Shown one piece after another: positions 1 through 8,568 of a DNA stretch of 64,000 bases. The stretch covers positions 30,832-94,831 of the forward strand of contig JAPPNY010000110.1 in NCBI GenBank assembly GCA_028818385.1, read 5' to 3'. The stretch is from Spirochaetaceae bacterium (GTDB taxonomy: Bacteria; Spirochaetota; Spirochaetia; SZUA-6; Bin103). Numbering within the stretch: the first letter of the stretch is position 1; each line of letters begins with the position of its first letter. Under the pieces are notes generated by a model. It was not told the origin of the DNA. It was given only the letters and a program-made list of their open reading frames with translations, and ran no database searches. Made by a program: the position numbers and the translations under genes.

Positions 1-975
1 CATCTTGAAGGGTGGATTGCCGGCTTCGATCTGTTCGCGGACGCGCTCCAGCGCCGCCTTGCCGATGTAGTCGGCCTTCTTCTTGCGGGGCACCTGGTAG
101 GCCAGGTCGCACTGGAACGGCAGGGTCTCGTGGTCGATGTCCTGGCCCCAGGACATGATGCCGGCCTGGATACGGCGCTGGTGGCCGGGGGCTATGACCA
201 TGAGCTGGTGCGCCTTGCCCGCTTCCAGCACCGCGTTCCAGAGCTTCTCGGCGTGCAGGGTGGCGTCGCGCAGGTAGATCTCGTAGCCCTTCTCGCCCGA
301 GAAGCCGGACTGGGAGATGACGACATCACAGCCGGCGATTTCCGCCTCCATGACCCCGTAATAGGGAATGTCGCGGATCCCCTCGCCCACCAGGTCGGCC
401 ATCAGCGCCTCCGACTTCGGCCCCTGGATCTGCACCGGGCAGGCGTCGATCTCGTCGATCTCGACATCCATGCGCATGCCGACGTTGACCCCCTGCAGCC
501 AGTACAGCAGGTCGGAGTCGGCGAGCGAGAACCAGAACTCGTCTTCCGACAGGCGCAGCAGCACCGGGTCGTTGAGGATGCCGCCCCGTTCGTTGCAGAG
601 GATGACGTACTTGGCGTGCAGGGGCTTGATGCGCTTCGCGTTGCGGGTGATGACGTAGTCCGTGAACCGCTCCGCGTCCGGCCCCTTGACCCGGATCTGG
701 CGCTCGACCGCGACGTTCCACATGGTGACGTGGTGTGTCAGCGCCTCGTGTTCGGCCGCCGCGCCGCCGTCCTCCGGCCGCACGTAGCCGCGCGGGTGGT
801 AGATGCGGTTGTAGACCGTCGCGCGCCAGCAGCCCGCCGCGTGCGACAGGTGCCAGTAGGGCGACTTGCGCACGCGGGTGGAGATCAGCAGCTCGGTCGG
901 GGTCCGGCCGCTCTGGCGCAGGTTGATCGGGACGATGCGGTCGGACTGGTCGACGCTCTGCGGTTGCGTGGTCAT
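1..975 (-). CDS. DmdA-like aminomethyltransferase (GcvT family), partial at window edge
   Basis: At least 325 residues read on the minus strand from the ATG at 975, and the frame is still open at base 1. The protein has the GcvT fold of folate-dependent demethylases. The stretch around residues 80-97 (HHVTMWNVAVERQI, then KGPDA) and the later LADSDLLYW and QIQGPKSEALM resemble DMSP demethylase DmdA more than glycine-cleavage T protein. Such proteins move a methyl group from a substrate to tetrahydrofolate. The start overlaps the stop of the HD oxygenase gene by 4 bp (ATGA), so the two are co-transcribed. Given the betaine-type neighbours, the substrate could be glycine betaine or DMSP; the sequence does not decide. 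Confidence 0.8.
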   Translation of the reverse strand, partial: MTTQPQSVDQSDRIVPINLRQSGRTPTELLISTRVRKSPYWHLSHAAGCWRATVYNRIYHPRGYVRPEDGGAAAEHEALTHHVTMWNVAVERQIRVKGPDAERFTDYVITRNAKRIKPLHAKYVILCNERGGILNDPVLLRLSEDEFWFSLADSDLLYWLQGVNVGMRMDVEIDEIDACPVQIQGPKSEALMADLVGEGIRDIPYYGVMEAEIAGCDVVISQSGFSGEKGYEIYLRDATLHAEKLWNAVLEAGKAHQLMVIAPGHQRRIQAGIMSWGQDIDHETLPFQCDLAYQVPRKKKADYIGKAALERVREQIEAGNPPFKM

Positions 976-1568
976 GAGTGCTCCCTGGGGGCAAGGCTGA
1001 ACGGCTCGCGCGCGAACACGCGGCGCACCATCGGTTCGAAGAATTCCAGCGGCAGCGATTCGTAGTCGGGGTCGAACGCGCACTGGTCCCAGCGGTGGCA
1101 GAAGTCCACGGCGTCCTGGTACCACGGGTGGTCGCGATACCTGTCGCGCGCGTTGGGGTCCCAGCCGCGGAAGTGGCCGTAGTAGACGAGCTGGAACAGC
1201 CCGTGGTGGCGGACGATCCAGTATGTGCGCTCGGTCACGTAGGGGCGCAGGATGAGGGCGGAAAGCTCCCCGTGGCTGTGCGGGGCCAGCAGGTCGTCGA
1301 TGTCGTGCAGCAGGGCCGCCACCACCATCTCCTCTTCCGCGCCGTCGCGGTAGGCGCGCGTCGCGGTCTGCAGCGAGTGCTCCAGCCGGTCCACCTGGTA
1401 GCCGGCCAGCGATCCGGACAGCGCGCGGAGCTGCCCCAGCACCCGGTCGGCGGTGCCGGCGGCGAACTCGTCCTCGAACCGCGCGAGCAGCTCGTAGTCC
1501 TCTCGGGTGCCGTCCGCCATGTGGGTGAAGCTCACCGTGGGCGCGTCCGGCGTCGTCGTCGTATGCAT
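972..1568 (-). CDS. PhnZ/TmpB-like HD-domain di-iron oxygenase
   Basis: 198 residues from the ATG at 1568, preceded by GGGAG; longer in-frame starts lack this. The protein has the metal ligands of the PhnZ/TmpB/MIOX group of mixed-valent di-iron oxygenases: H64 in the LEHSLQ motif, H88-D89 in LLHDIDD, H99, H121/H122 and D161 in HRWDQ. These enzymes cleave a C-P bond after hydroxylation of a phosphonate (PhnZ for 2-aminoethylphosphonate, TmpB for the trimethylated form). They are often misannotated as phosphohydrolases. The gene diverges from a TmpA-like oxygenase gene, and tmpA-tmpB pairs are known partners. The role in cleaving hydroxylated trimethylammonio-ethylphosphonate to glycine betaine and phosphate is inferred from this pairing. 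Confidence 0.8.
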   Translation of the reverse strand: MHTTTTPDAPTVSFTHMADGTREDYELLARFEDEFAAGTADRVLGQLRALSGSLAGYQVDRLEHSLQTATRAYRDGAEEEMVVAALLHDIDDLLAPHSHGELSALILRPYVTERTYWIVRHHGLFQLVYYGHFRGWDPNARDRYRDHPWYQDAVDFCHRWDQCAFDPDYESLPLEFFEPMVRRVFAREPFSLAPREHS

Positions 1569-1592
1569 GCCTGTAACTCTCCCGTTGCGCAT

Positions 1593-1621
1593 GGTGTATG
1601 CGGGACCTATACGCGGGTCAA
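1593..1621 (-). promoter_or_regulatory. Possible promoter of the HD oxygenase gene
   Basis: On the minus strand TTGACC (1616-1621) is followed after 17 bp by TACACC (1593-1598). The -10 box matches the consensus at only three positions. It lies 25 bp before the HD oxygenase start, within the 178-bp divergent gap. A plus-strand TTGACA at 1660-1665 could serve the TmpA-like gene, but no good -10 is seen for it. Confidence 0.3.
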
Positions 1622-1746
1622 CAGCCCCGGCGCCGCGCGTTAATTTTTTCCAAAAACTCTTGACACAGGTCGAAACGGCACTCCTTGATACGCGGTAGTT
1701 CGCGTGCCCGGGTTCCGGGCCGGTCATCACCGATTGAGGGTCCGCC

Positions 1747-2862
1747 ATGTATCACTCGATCAGCAGTGTCGCCGAGAACGGCGAAGCCTTGGCCGCGGTC
1801 TGGCAGGATGGCGCGCAGACCGATCTTCCCTACCTGTGGCTGCGCGACAACTGCGGCTGCAGCGAATGCCGGGTCGAGCAGACCACGGAGAAGCGGTTCC
1901 ACCTCTTCCGGGTCGCTGCGGACCTGCGGCCCCGCCAGGTCGCCATCGAGCGTCCCGGCCGCGAGGACGAGGCGATCGCCATCGCGTGGCCGGACGGGCA
2001 CCGGACGCGCTACCGGTCGAGTGAGATCCACGGCCTCATCGAGTTGCCTCGCACCGAGCTGCGCTACTGGGACGGCAGCTTCCGGCCGCGGCAGTTCGAC
2101 TACCGGCGATTCCTGGACCACGACCGCACCGCCGCGGACCTGATCGAGGACTTCCTGGAGACCGGCGCGTGCGTGCTGGTCGGCGCCCCCACCGAGCCGG
2201 ACTCCTCGGAGCAGCTCGCCGCCCGCCTGGGGCCGATCCGCGAGGTGGTGTTCGACCGCATCCACAACGTCGTGGTCGATCCGGCCGGCTACAGCATCGC
2301 GCACACGAAGCTGGCGCTCGCCCCGCACAACGACTTCACCAGCTACAACTGGCCGCCGAGCGTGCAGCTCCTGCACATGCTGGTGAACGAGTGCGAGGGC
2401 GGCGACTCCGCGATCGTGGACGCGTTCGGCGTGGTGGACGGATTGCGCCGCGACCACCCGGAGAAGTTCGACGCGCTCTGTGCGGTGCCGGTGCCGTTCC
2501 GCCTGTTCAGCGACGATGAGGAGAGCTACGCGGTCAATCCCGTGATCAACCTGGACGCCGGCGGCAACGTTCGGCTGGTGCGCTTCAACACGCAGCAGAT
2601 GCAGCCCATTCCGCTGTCAGAGCCGCGGCTGAACGACTTCTACGCCGCCTACCACGAACTGTCGACGCGCATGAACGACCCCGGTGTCCGGGCGTCCTGC
2701 CGTCTGGAGGCCGGCCACATCATGCTGATGGCCAGCCACCGCGTCCTGCACGGCCGCACCGCGCTCCGCTCCACGGGCATGCGCCACCTGCAGGATGCCT
2801 ACTTCGAGCACGACAACGTGCGCAACCACCTGAAGCTGCTCCGCCGCACCGGCCGCATCTGA
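1747..2862 (+). CDS. TmpA/BBOX-like Fe(II)/2-oxoglutarate oxygenase
   Basis: 371 residues, ATG at 1747 with GAGGG ahead. The N-terminal DUF971-type zinc domain has C36, C38, C41 and a likely fourth ligand H85, as in gamma-butyrobetaine hydroxylase. The catalytic TauD-like domain has the iron ligands H194-x-D196 (PHNDFTSYNW) and H335 in the HRVLHGRTAL motif. The family includes BBOX (carnitine synthesis) and TmpA, which hydroxylates 2-trimethylammonioethylphosphonate. The gene diverges from a TmpB-like gene, which favours TmpA over BBOX. No carnitine genes are visible nearby. The exact substrate is inferred from context. Confidence 0.82.
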   Translation: MYHSISSVAENGEALAAVWQDGAQTDLPYLWLRDNCGCSECRVEQTTEKRFHLFRVAADLRPRQVAIERPGREDEAIAIAWPDGHRTRYRSSEIHGLIELPRTELRYWDGSFRPRQFDYRRFLDHDRTAADLIEDFLETGACVLVGAPTEPDSSEQLAARLGPIREVVFDRIHNVVVDPAGYSIAHTKLALAPHNDFTSYNWPPSVQLLHMLVNECEGGDSAIVDAFGVVDGLRRDHPEKFDALCAVPVPFRLFSDDEESYAVNPVINLDAGGNVRLVRFNTQQMQPIPLSEPRLNDFYAAYHELSTRMNDPGVRASCRLEAGHIMLMASHRVLHGRTALRSTGMRHLQDAYFEHDNVRNHLKLLRRTGRI

Positions 2863-2892
2863 GAGCGTCGCGCCGGTCCGCGCCGACGCACG

Positions 2893-4434
2893 TCAGGGAT
2901 GGGCCGGAGCCAGATCCCAGGCGTCCAGCCGGCGCACGGTGGCGGCGCCGGCGCGGGCCAGCAGCCGGACCTGGACGGCGTCGTCGCGAGTCGGATAGAT
3001 TCGCTGGGTCACGCACTGGCGGCCGTTGGCATACACCTCCAGCAGCGACCGGTCCAGGAACAGGCGCAACCTCAGAGGCTCCCCGGCAGCCAGTCTCAAC
3101 GGTGCCTCCTGAGCCGTGACCGTGCGTTCATTCGGCGGCAGCGTGTCCATCAGGACACGGCCGTTGCTGCTGGTGCGGTAGCGGTAGTAGACGATCCGGC
3201 GGTCCAGCGATGAGCGGCTCACGTCGACGCGGATGACTCCGGCCCACGCGTCGTACACGACCGGCGTCTGCTCCGCGCCGTCGGGCGAGCAGCGCACCGC
3301 GACGCCCACCTCGGCCGCCTGCGCCGAGTCGATCTCCAGCGCCAGTTCCAGCATGTCACCGGCGACGCCGGCCACCACCGTATCGGCGCCGTCTGCCACG
3401 GCGAGTGACTGGCGGCGCTGGTGGCGGTAGCGCAACCGCTCCACCTCGGGCGCCGGGTCGATGGTCAGGGTGCCGTCGGCGGCCAGCCCCAGGATGCGCG
3501 GCAGCGTCATCACTCCCGACCAGCCGGCCGCGCGCTCGCGCTCCTCTCCAAGGATCTCGCGCACCCAGTCGAAGAAGATGCGCCGCCCCGCGCCATCCAG
3601 CAGGGTGCGCGGGCCGCCGAGCTGGCCCCCTTCCCAGCTCATGCGGCCGTGGACCCGGGGATGGAACCGCTCGCCGCGCAGGTCGCCCAGGTAGTACTGG
3701 GTGGCCTGCAGGTGGCTGCAGAACAGCAGCATGTGGCGGTCGCCGAGAGGGAAGAAGTCGGGGACGGCGCAGTCCTCGTCCGGCTCCGTCCACTCGCGGC
3801 GTGACCGGTAGAAGGTGTCGACGAACCGCCAGCGGCGCAGGTCCTGCGACTTGAACAGGTACGCGGCGTCGCCCGCGCCGTTCGGATGGCGGCGGTTGAC
3901 CGCCGCGTAGTAGGTGTCGCCGTCCAGCCACGCGCAGGGGTCGTGCACCTCGTAACGGCCGAAGTCCGCGTCGCCTTCGCGCGGCTGCGGGATCACGGGG
4001 TTGTCGGGATGCCTGGTCCAGTGGATCAGCAGATCGTCATGGCTTTCCGCGATGCAGACGCCGTCGGGGTTGCCGAAGTAGATGAGGGTCGGCACGCCCT
4101 CCTTGCTGACCAGGGCGCCGCCGCTGAAGCAGCCGACGCGGTCGGGTCCGTGCGGGTCCGGCTCCAGCGCGACCGGGTGGTGCACCCAGTGCACGAGATC
4201 GACGCTGGAGGCGTGACCCCACTGGATGCGGTGCCAATACGCGCCGTGCGGGTTGATCTGGTAGAAGATGTGGTAGCGCCCGCGCCAGAACAGCGCGCCG
4301 TTGATGTCGTTCATCCACGCCGCCGGCGGCATGAAGTGGTAGCGGGGCCGATGGCGGTCGCCGGCCAGGTGGGCCTGCAGGGCCGCAGCCTGCTCGATCT
4401 GAGCCTCGGTCTGCTCGATGGACTGATCTGCCAC
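2893..4434 (-). CDS. Glycoside hydrolase family 32 (beta-fructosidase-like)
   Basis: 513 residues from a GTG at 4434; an in-frame stop lies just upstream. The five-blade propeller motifs are present: WMNDING with the nucleophile D43, HDP at 164-166 (usually RDP), and EDCAVPDFF at about 220-228, where the usual Glu-Cys acid/base motif reads Glu-Asp-Cys. A C-terminal beta-sandwich carries FLDRSLLEVYANG. No signal peptide is seen, so it probably acts on sucrose or small fructosides in the cytoplasm. It follows the flavoprotein gene by 29 bp on the same strand. The altered motifs place it in a divergent GH32 branch, so the substrate may not be sucrose. Confidence 0.85.
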   Translation of the reverse strand: MADQSIEQTEAQIEQAAALQAHLAGDRHRPRYHFMPPAAWMNDINGALFWRGRYHIFYQINPHGAYWHRIQWGHASSVDLVHWVHHPVALEPDPHGPDRVGCFSGGALVSKEGVPTLIYFGNPDGVCIAESHDDLLIHWTRHPDNPVIPQPREGDADFGRYEVHDPCAWLDGDTYYAAVNRRHPNGAGDAAYLFKSQDLRRWRFVDTFYRSRREWTEPDEDCAVPDFFPLGDRHMLLFCSHLQATQYYLGDLRGERFHPRVHGRMSWEGGQLGGPRTLLDGAGRRIFFDWVREILGEERERAAGWSGVMTLPRILGLAADGTLTIDPAPEVERLRYRHQRRQSLAVADGADTVVAGVAGDMLELALEIDSAQAAEVGVAVRCSPDGAEQTPVVYDAWAGVIRVDVSRSSLDRRIVYYRYRTSSNGRVLMDTLPPNERTVTAQEAPLRLAAGEPLRLRLFLDRSLLEVYANGRQCVTQRIYPTRDDAVQVRLLARAGAATVRRLDAWDLAPAHP

Positions 4435-4463
4435 GGGTCAACGCCGCCGGCGCGGCCGGGAAC

Positions 4464-7007
4464 TCATGCCTTCATGCGGCTGTCGGCCGGATCGAACAGG
4501 GCCAGGCCGGGAGCGACGGTCACCGGGAAGGGCTCGTTCATGTACAGCACCTGCAGGCGGGTTCCTGATTCCGCATGCTCGGCCGGCAGGTAGGCGAACA
4601 GCAGGTACTTGCCCACCGACGGTCCCATGCCGGCCGAGGTCACGCGCGACTCGCGGCCGCGTGCGTCGGCGATGCGCTCACCGTCCAGGGTCAGGATCGG
4701 CTCGTTGCCGCCGGTCGGGAAGCGGTCGATGCCGGCCGCGCCGGTGTGGTCGTCCATGGTCAGCGCGCACATCGTCGCCAGCGGACCGTCGGCGCGCGCC
4801 TTCAGGTAGGCCGCCTTGCCGATGAAGTCGTCGCGCTTCACGCGCGGGCGGGCCAGGCCGGCCTCCACCGGCGAGTACTCCGCGGTGAGGTCCGAGCCCA
4901 TCAGCAGGTAGCCCTTCTCCATGCGCCCGGTGGTGCCGTACACGCCGATGCCGACCGGCCGCGCGCCGAGCGGGCGGCCCGCTTCCCACAGCGCGTCCCA
5001 CAGGCGCACGCCGTGCTGCATGGCCGTCGTGATCTCGAAGCCGCCCTCGCCCACGTAGGAGATGCGCAGCATGGTCACCGGCACGCCGTCGATGATCGCC
5101 TCGCGCAGCGTCCCGTAGGGGAACTCCGCCTGCGACAGGCCGGTGTCGGTGATGCCGTCGAGCAGCGCGCATGCGTCCGGTCCCCAGACGCCGATCGTGC
5201 ACAGCGCCGACGACCGGTTCTCGAACTGCACCGAGCCGTCGTCGGGCAGGTGGCGGCGGAACCACATCTCGTCGCGGGCGCCGTCGAAGGCGCCGGTGAC
5301 GACACGGAGGCGGTCGGCGGCCAGCCGTTGGATGGTCAGGTCGGCGCGGATGCCGCCGTCCGGGGTCAACAGCGGGGTGTAGATCGAGCTGCCCGGCGGC
5401 CGGTCGCACTTGTTGACCGTCAGCCGCTCCAGGTAGGGCACCACGCCGGGCCCGGAGACGTCGAAGAGCTGGAACGCGCTCAGGTCGACGATGCCGACCT
5501 TCTCTCGCAGGTGCAGGTGCTCGGCGTTGATGATCGGCGACCACCAGCGCCGGTCCCACTCGTGCGGGCGGTCGGGCACGCCGTAGCGCTCCACCAGGTC
5601 GGCGTTCGACGCGTACCACTGCGGGCGCTCCCAGCCGCGCGCGTCGTACAGCTCGGCGCCCAGCGCCGCGGTGCGGTCGTGGAACGGGGCGCGGTTCATG
5701 CCGCGCTCGCTGGCCCACTGCTCGCGCGGGTGGACGATGCCGTAGGTCTTGTTGAAGTGCTCGTCCGCGCGCGCGCGGATGTGCCGCTCCGTGCGCTCGT
5801 GGGCGTAGAAGCGGGTGATGTCCGAGCCGTGCGGGTCGCACAGGCGCGGGTAGCCGTGGGTCATCCACTCGGCGATCAGCCGCGCGGTGCCCGGCCCCTC
5901 CTTGATCCACACCGCCGCCGCCGACCAGAGCCCCTCGACCTCCGCGGTCTCGCCCAGCACCTGCTGCGTGTCCGGGGTCAGGGACAGCAACCCGTTCACG
6001 GAATACTGCATCTCGGAGCCGGCGAGCAGCTCGCCCATGATCTCGCGCGCGTGGCCGAGTTGCGGGGCGAAATCATCGCCCGTGAACGGCATCTCGGTGG
6101 GCGAGCGCTCCGCCTCTGCCAGCGAGGGGATGTCATCCGGGCGCACCAGGATCGGGCGATGGGCGTAGGATCCCACCTCCATCGCCTCGTGGCTCTGCCG
6201 CTCGTACATAAACACGTCCATGTCGCGCACGATCGGATAGCCGATCTCGTTGCCGGTCTTCTGCATCAGGTCGATCGGACCCATGTCCGCCATCTGGTGC
6301 ACGGCGGGCGTGAGGGGGATGCTGGCGCCGGCCATGGCGGCCACACGCGGGCTCCACACGCCGCAGGCGACCACCACCTGCTCCACCTCGATCGCGCCGC
6401 GGCCGGTCACCACCGTGCGGATGCGCGGCCGGCCGAACGGGCGGGGCTCGACCTCCAGCCCGGTGACCTCCGTGTTGTCGAGCACGGTCAGCACGCCCTT
6501 GGCGAGCGCCCGCTCGCGCATGCAGGCGCCGGCCTTCACCGAGTCGACCACCGACACGGCCGGCATCCAGAAGCCGCCCTTGATCACCGCGCCGTCCACG
6601 TACGGAATGCGTGCGACCACCTCGTCCGGCGTCAGCAGCTCCGCCTCGATGCCCCAGGAGCGGGCCGAGGTCATGCGCCGGCGCAGCTCCTCCATGCGCT
6701 CATCGGTGCGCGCGACCTCGACGCCGCCGCAGGTGGTGTTCACCCCCAGCTCCTCGTACTGGCGCTGGCTCTCCAGCGTCAGCATGGCGATCTCGCGGCC
6801 GTGGTCGGTCGGGAAGATGAAGTTGGACGCGTGGCCGGTGGAGCCGCCCGGGTTGGGCAGCGACCCCTTGTCGATCAGGACCAGGTCCTCCCAGCCCAGC
6901 TCCGCCAAGTGGGCGACCAGGCAATTGCCGACGATGCCGGCGCCGATCACGACGACCCTGGCCCGCTCGGGGACGGGCTGCGCGGCTGATCCAGATGGCC
7001 TGTTCAT
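4464..7007 (-). CDS. Dimethylglycine/sarcosine dehydrogenase-like FAD protein with GcvT domain
   Basis: 847 residues from the ATG at 7007. An upstream in-frame extension was rejected because the FAD-binding motif VVVIGAGIVGN starts about residue 18 of this form. Domain order is a DAO-type FAD oxidoreductase (about 1-390), a linker, then a GcvT folate-binding domain and its C-terminal barrel. This is the layout of dimethylglycine and sarcosine dehydrogenases, which oxidise an N-methyl group and pass formaldehyde to tetrahydrofolate. It fits downstream of a glycine-betaine-producing pathway. A 178-bp piece of this gene (5235-5412) is found again at 11389-11566. The exact amine substrate is not proven. 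Confidence 0.85.
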   Translation of the reverse strand: MNRPSGSAAQPVPERARVVVIGAGIVGNCLVAHLAELGWEDLVLIDKGSLPNPGGSTGHASNFIFPTDHGREIAMLTLESQRQYEELGVNTTCGGVEVARTDERMEELRRRMTSARSWGIEAELLTPDEVVARIPYVDGAVIKGGFWMPAVSVVDSVKAGACMRERALAKGVLTVLDNTEVTGLEVEPRPFGRPRIRTVVTGRGAIEVEQVVVACGVWSPRVAAMAGASIPLTPAVHQMADMGPIDLMQKTGNEIGYPIVRDMDVFMYERQSHEAMEVGSYAHRPILVRPDDIPSLAEAERSPTEMPFTGDDFAPQLGHAREIMGELLAGSEMQYSVNGLLSLTPDTQQVLGETAEVEGLWSAAAVWIKEGPGTARLIAEWMTHGYPRLCDPHGSDITRFYAHERTERHIRARADEHFNKTYGIVHPREQWASERGMNRAPFHDRTAALGAELYDARGWERPQWYASNADLVERYGVPDRPHEWDRRWWSPIINAEHLHLREKVGIVDLSAFQLFDVSGPGVVPYLERLTVNKCDRPPGSSIYTPLLTPDGGIRADLTIQRLAADRLRVVTGAFDGARDEMWFRRHLPDDGSVQFENRSSALCTIGVWGPDACALLDGITDTGLSQAEFPYGTLREAIIDGVPVTMLRISYVGEGGFEITTAMQHGVRLWDALWEAGRPLGARPVGIGVYGTTGRMEKGYLLMGSDLTAEYSPVEAGLARPRVKRDDFIGKAAYLKARADGPLATMCALTMDDHTGAAGIDRFPTGGNEPILTLDGERIADARGRESRVTSAGMGPSVGKYLLFAYLPAEHAESGTRLQVLYMNEPFPVTVAPGLALFDPADSRMKA

Positions 7008-7105
7008 GGCTGCCAATGGTGAGAGCCTGCGGTTGCGGGTCAAGGTTGGCTTCTGAGCTCGGATCCAACTCGATGACTCCCTCTGCGGTCGGTACAATAA
7101 TGCCC

Positions 7106-7134
7106 TTGACAGCATATGATCTTAGAATCATAAT
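7106..7134 (+). promoter_or_regulatory. Strong promoter with inverted repeat, XRE gene
   Basis: TTGACA (7106-7111) is separated by 17 bp from CATAAT (7129-7134). An inverted repeat ATGAT-N6-ATCAT (7116-7131) lies in the spacer and runs into the -10 box, where a repressor would block RNA polymerase. Transcription should begin close to 7141, the first base of the XRE start codon, so the message may be leaderless. Confidence 0.6.
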
Positions 7135-7140
7135 GAACGC

Positions 7141-7464
7141 ATGAGCTGTACTACACTCAGAGACAAAATAGACGCTCTTCCCGAAGATCGCCGGAAGAGA
7201 GTCGAGGAGCTGGCCGATGCACTGATCGCCGAAGAGATGACTCTTCGCGATCTGCGCAAGGCACGAAATCAGACACAGACTCGGGTAGCAAAGAAGCTCG
7301 GGATCAACCAGGAAAACGTGTCTCGCATCGAACAGCGCAGCGATCTGCTGCTATCCACACTCAGCGGGTACGTCGAAGCGATGGGCGGAAAACTGCACTT
7401 GGTCGCCGAGTTTCCGGACCGCCCCCCTATTGCGTTGACCGGCATAGCTGCTCTGGACGAATAG
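7141..7464 (+). CDS. XRE-family transcriptional regulator / HigA-like antitoxin
   Basis: 107 residues. A helix-turn-helix spans about residues 38-62 (LRKARNQTQTRVAKKLGI, then QENVSRIE), typical of XRE-type antitoxins. The ATG lies 7 bases after the -10 box and has no Shine-Dalgarno sequence, so it may be translated from a leaderless message. No RelE/HigB-like toxin gene is next to it; the flavoprotein gene diverges upstream and a HicB-like gene converges downstream. It could be an orphan antitoxin or a free-standing repressor that binds the inverted repeat in its own promoter. Confidence 0.8.
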   Translation: MSCTTLRDKIDALPEDRRKRVEELADALIAEEMTLRDLRKARNQTQTRVAKKLGINQENVSRIEQRSDLLLSTLSGYVEAMGGKLHLVAEFPDRPPIALTGIAALDE

Positions 7465-7471
7465 GCGGCCG

Positions 7472-7816
7472 TCAAGCGGCTGCCGCAACCTGAGATTGGA
7501 GCATGAACCTGCGAGGACGGCCTTTCTCTCGGTGCGCGAAGCGAAGGGCGGCGAGCAACGCCATCTTGAGGCGCACGTACCATGGCGATCGCCGGATCAG
7601 GAACCGCCGTTGCTCACCGGGCGGCAACTCGGTGATTGCTTCGAGATACAGTTCTATGCACACCAGCAACGACGCTCGCGCGTCCTGAAACGACGCTCCG
7701 TCGGCGGCGATATCGAGATCGATGCAGATCGCGTGCCACAGGCGGCCGTGCCTGCGAGCGTAGCAGCGCAGCGTAAGGGTCACTTGGGCACCCGGCAGTT
7801 CGCTCGGCTCAAGCAC
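7472..7816 (-). CDS. HicB-like antitoxin-type protein
   Basis: 114 residues from a GTG at 7816. The N-terminal part (GRLWHAICIDLDIAADG, then FQDARASLLVCIELYL) matches the HicB/DUF1902 fold, a partial RNase H-like domain that often acts as antitoxin. The C-terminal third is basic and unlike HicB. It starts 13 bp after the Doc toxin stop on the same strand, so it is probably the third gene of that operon. No HicA toxin is present. A decayed copy of its first 20 codons lies upstream of the NurA operon at 19749-19806. Confidence 0.6.
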   Translation of the reverse strand: MLEPSELPGAQVTLTLRCYARRHGRLWHAICIDLDIAADGASFQDARASLLVCIELYLEAITELPPGEQRRFLIRRSPWYVRLKMALLAALRFAHREKGRPRRFMLQSQVAAAA

Positions 7817-7829
7817 ACCATGAGCACCG

Positions 7830-8216
7830 TCAAGACGCCGGCAGCGGTTTCACGTGATCTTCGAGCCATGCGCGCAGCTCGGCGAAGCGGAAGGCGTTCG
7901 TCTCGAACAGGCGCATGAAGTGATCGTAGGCTGCACGGCTCTCGCAGTCGATGAAATGGCCGTTCAGGCCGAGAAACGCATCGGTGGCGCCGACCGCGGT
8001 GCGCTTGTTGCCGTCGACGAAAGGGTGGTTCATGGCGAGGCTTTCCAGCATGGCGGCCGCCTCGTCGAGCAGATCATCGTAGTAGCCCATCTGCGGACGC
8101 ATGACGGCTGACTCCAGCGCACTCCAGTCGCGGACGCCCGGCGAGCCGCCGAACTGAATGAGCAGATCGTCGTGTATGGCGACCACTTCCTCGATTGTGG
8201 GGAAGCTGCGAGTCAC
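7830..8216 (-). CDS. doc: Doc-type Fic toxin
   Basis: 128 residues. The Fic motif HPFVDGNKR spans residues 64-72, the form found in Doc toxins, which phosphorylate elongation factor Tu rather than AMPylate. The length matches Doc (about 126). The ATG overlaps the stop of the upstream antitoxin gene by 4 bp (ATGA), so the two are translationally coupled. Activity is inferred from the intact motif. Confidence 0.9.
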   Translation of the reverse strand: MTRSFPTIEEVVAIHDDLLIQFGGSPGVRDWSALESAVMRPQMGYYDDLLDEAAAMLESLAMNHPFVDGNKRTAVGATDAFLGLNGHFIDCESRAAYDHFMRLFETNAFRFAELRAWLEDHVKPLPAS

Positions 8217-8449
8217 CGCGCCAGCAGCTTGTACAGCAGCCGATTGCGCTCCAGGCTCGCCCTGTAGTGGGCCATCACCTCAGGACGGACCCGCTGCTGC
8301 GCCCTGGCTTCGATGTAGCTGGCCATGGCGTCTTCGAGCACGGCCTGAAAGTGGCGACCATCGCTGCGGGCGATCTCGCGCAGCGAAGCCAGCAACTCCG
8401 GCTTCGCCTGACTGGAGAACTTTGTCCGTTGCCCGACTTGTACCGCCAT
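8213..8449 (-). CDS. Antitoxin partner of Doc (ribbon-helix-helix-like)
   Basis: 78 residues from the ATG at 8449, which has GAGGAGG about 8 bp upstream. A longer in-frame extension has no such site. The small, mostly helical protein (FSSQAKPELLASLREIARSD) looks like a ribbon-helix-helix DNA-binding antitoxin followed by a basic tail. Its overlap with doc makes it the cognate antitoxin and probable autorepressor. The family was recognised from context and shape, not from a signature motif. Confidence 0.7.
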   Translation of the reverse strand: MAVQVGQRTKFSSQAKPELLASLREIARSDGRHFQAVLEDAMASYIEARAQQRVRPEVMAHYRASLERNRLLYKLLAR

Positions 8450-8568
8450 TCTCCACACCTCCTCGGGTGCATCAGCATGCTCTGGAAAGGAAGCTATGTC
8501 AAGAAACGCCATGACGGAGGTGGATACCGATGAACGAGGACCGGTCCATAAGGGAGACGGCGGAATCC

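Noticed and set aside
1747..2862. Gamma-butyrobetaine hydroxylase for carnitine synthesis
   Set aside because: The fold fits, but the neighbouring TmpB-like gene and lack of carnitine genes make a TmpA role more likely. It is kept as an alternative.
4575..6989. Very long open frame opposite the flavoprotein gene
   Set aside because: It is a high-GC antisense shadow: it lacks motifs, has no start signal and is rich in His/Arg/Ala. The same applies to the long frames at 25282-26892, 26570-28549, 29654-31513 and 37845-39641.
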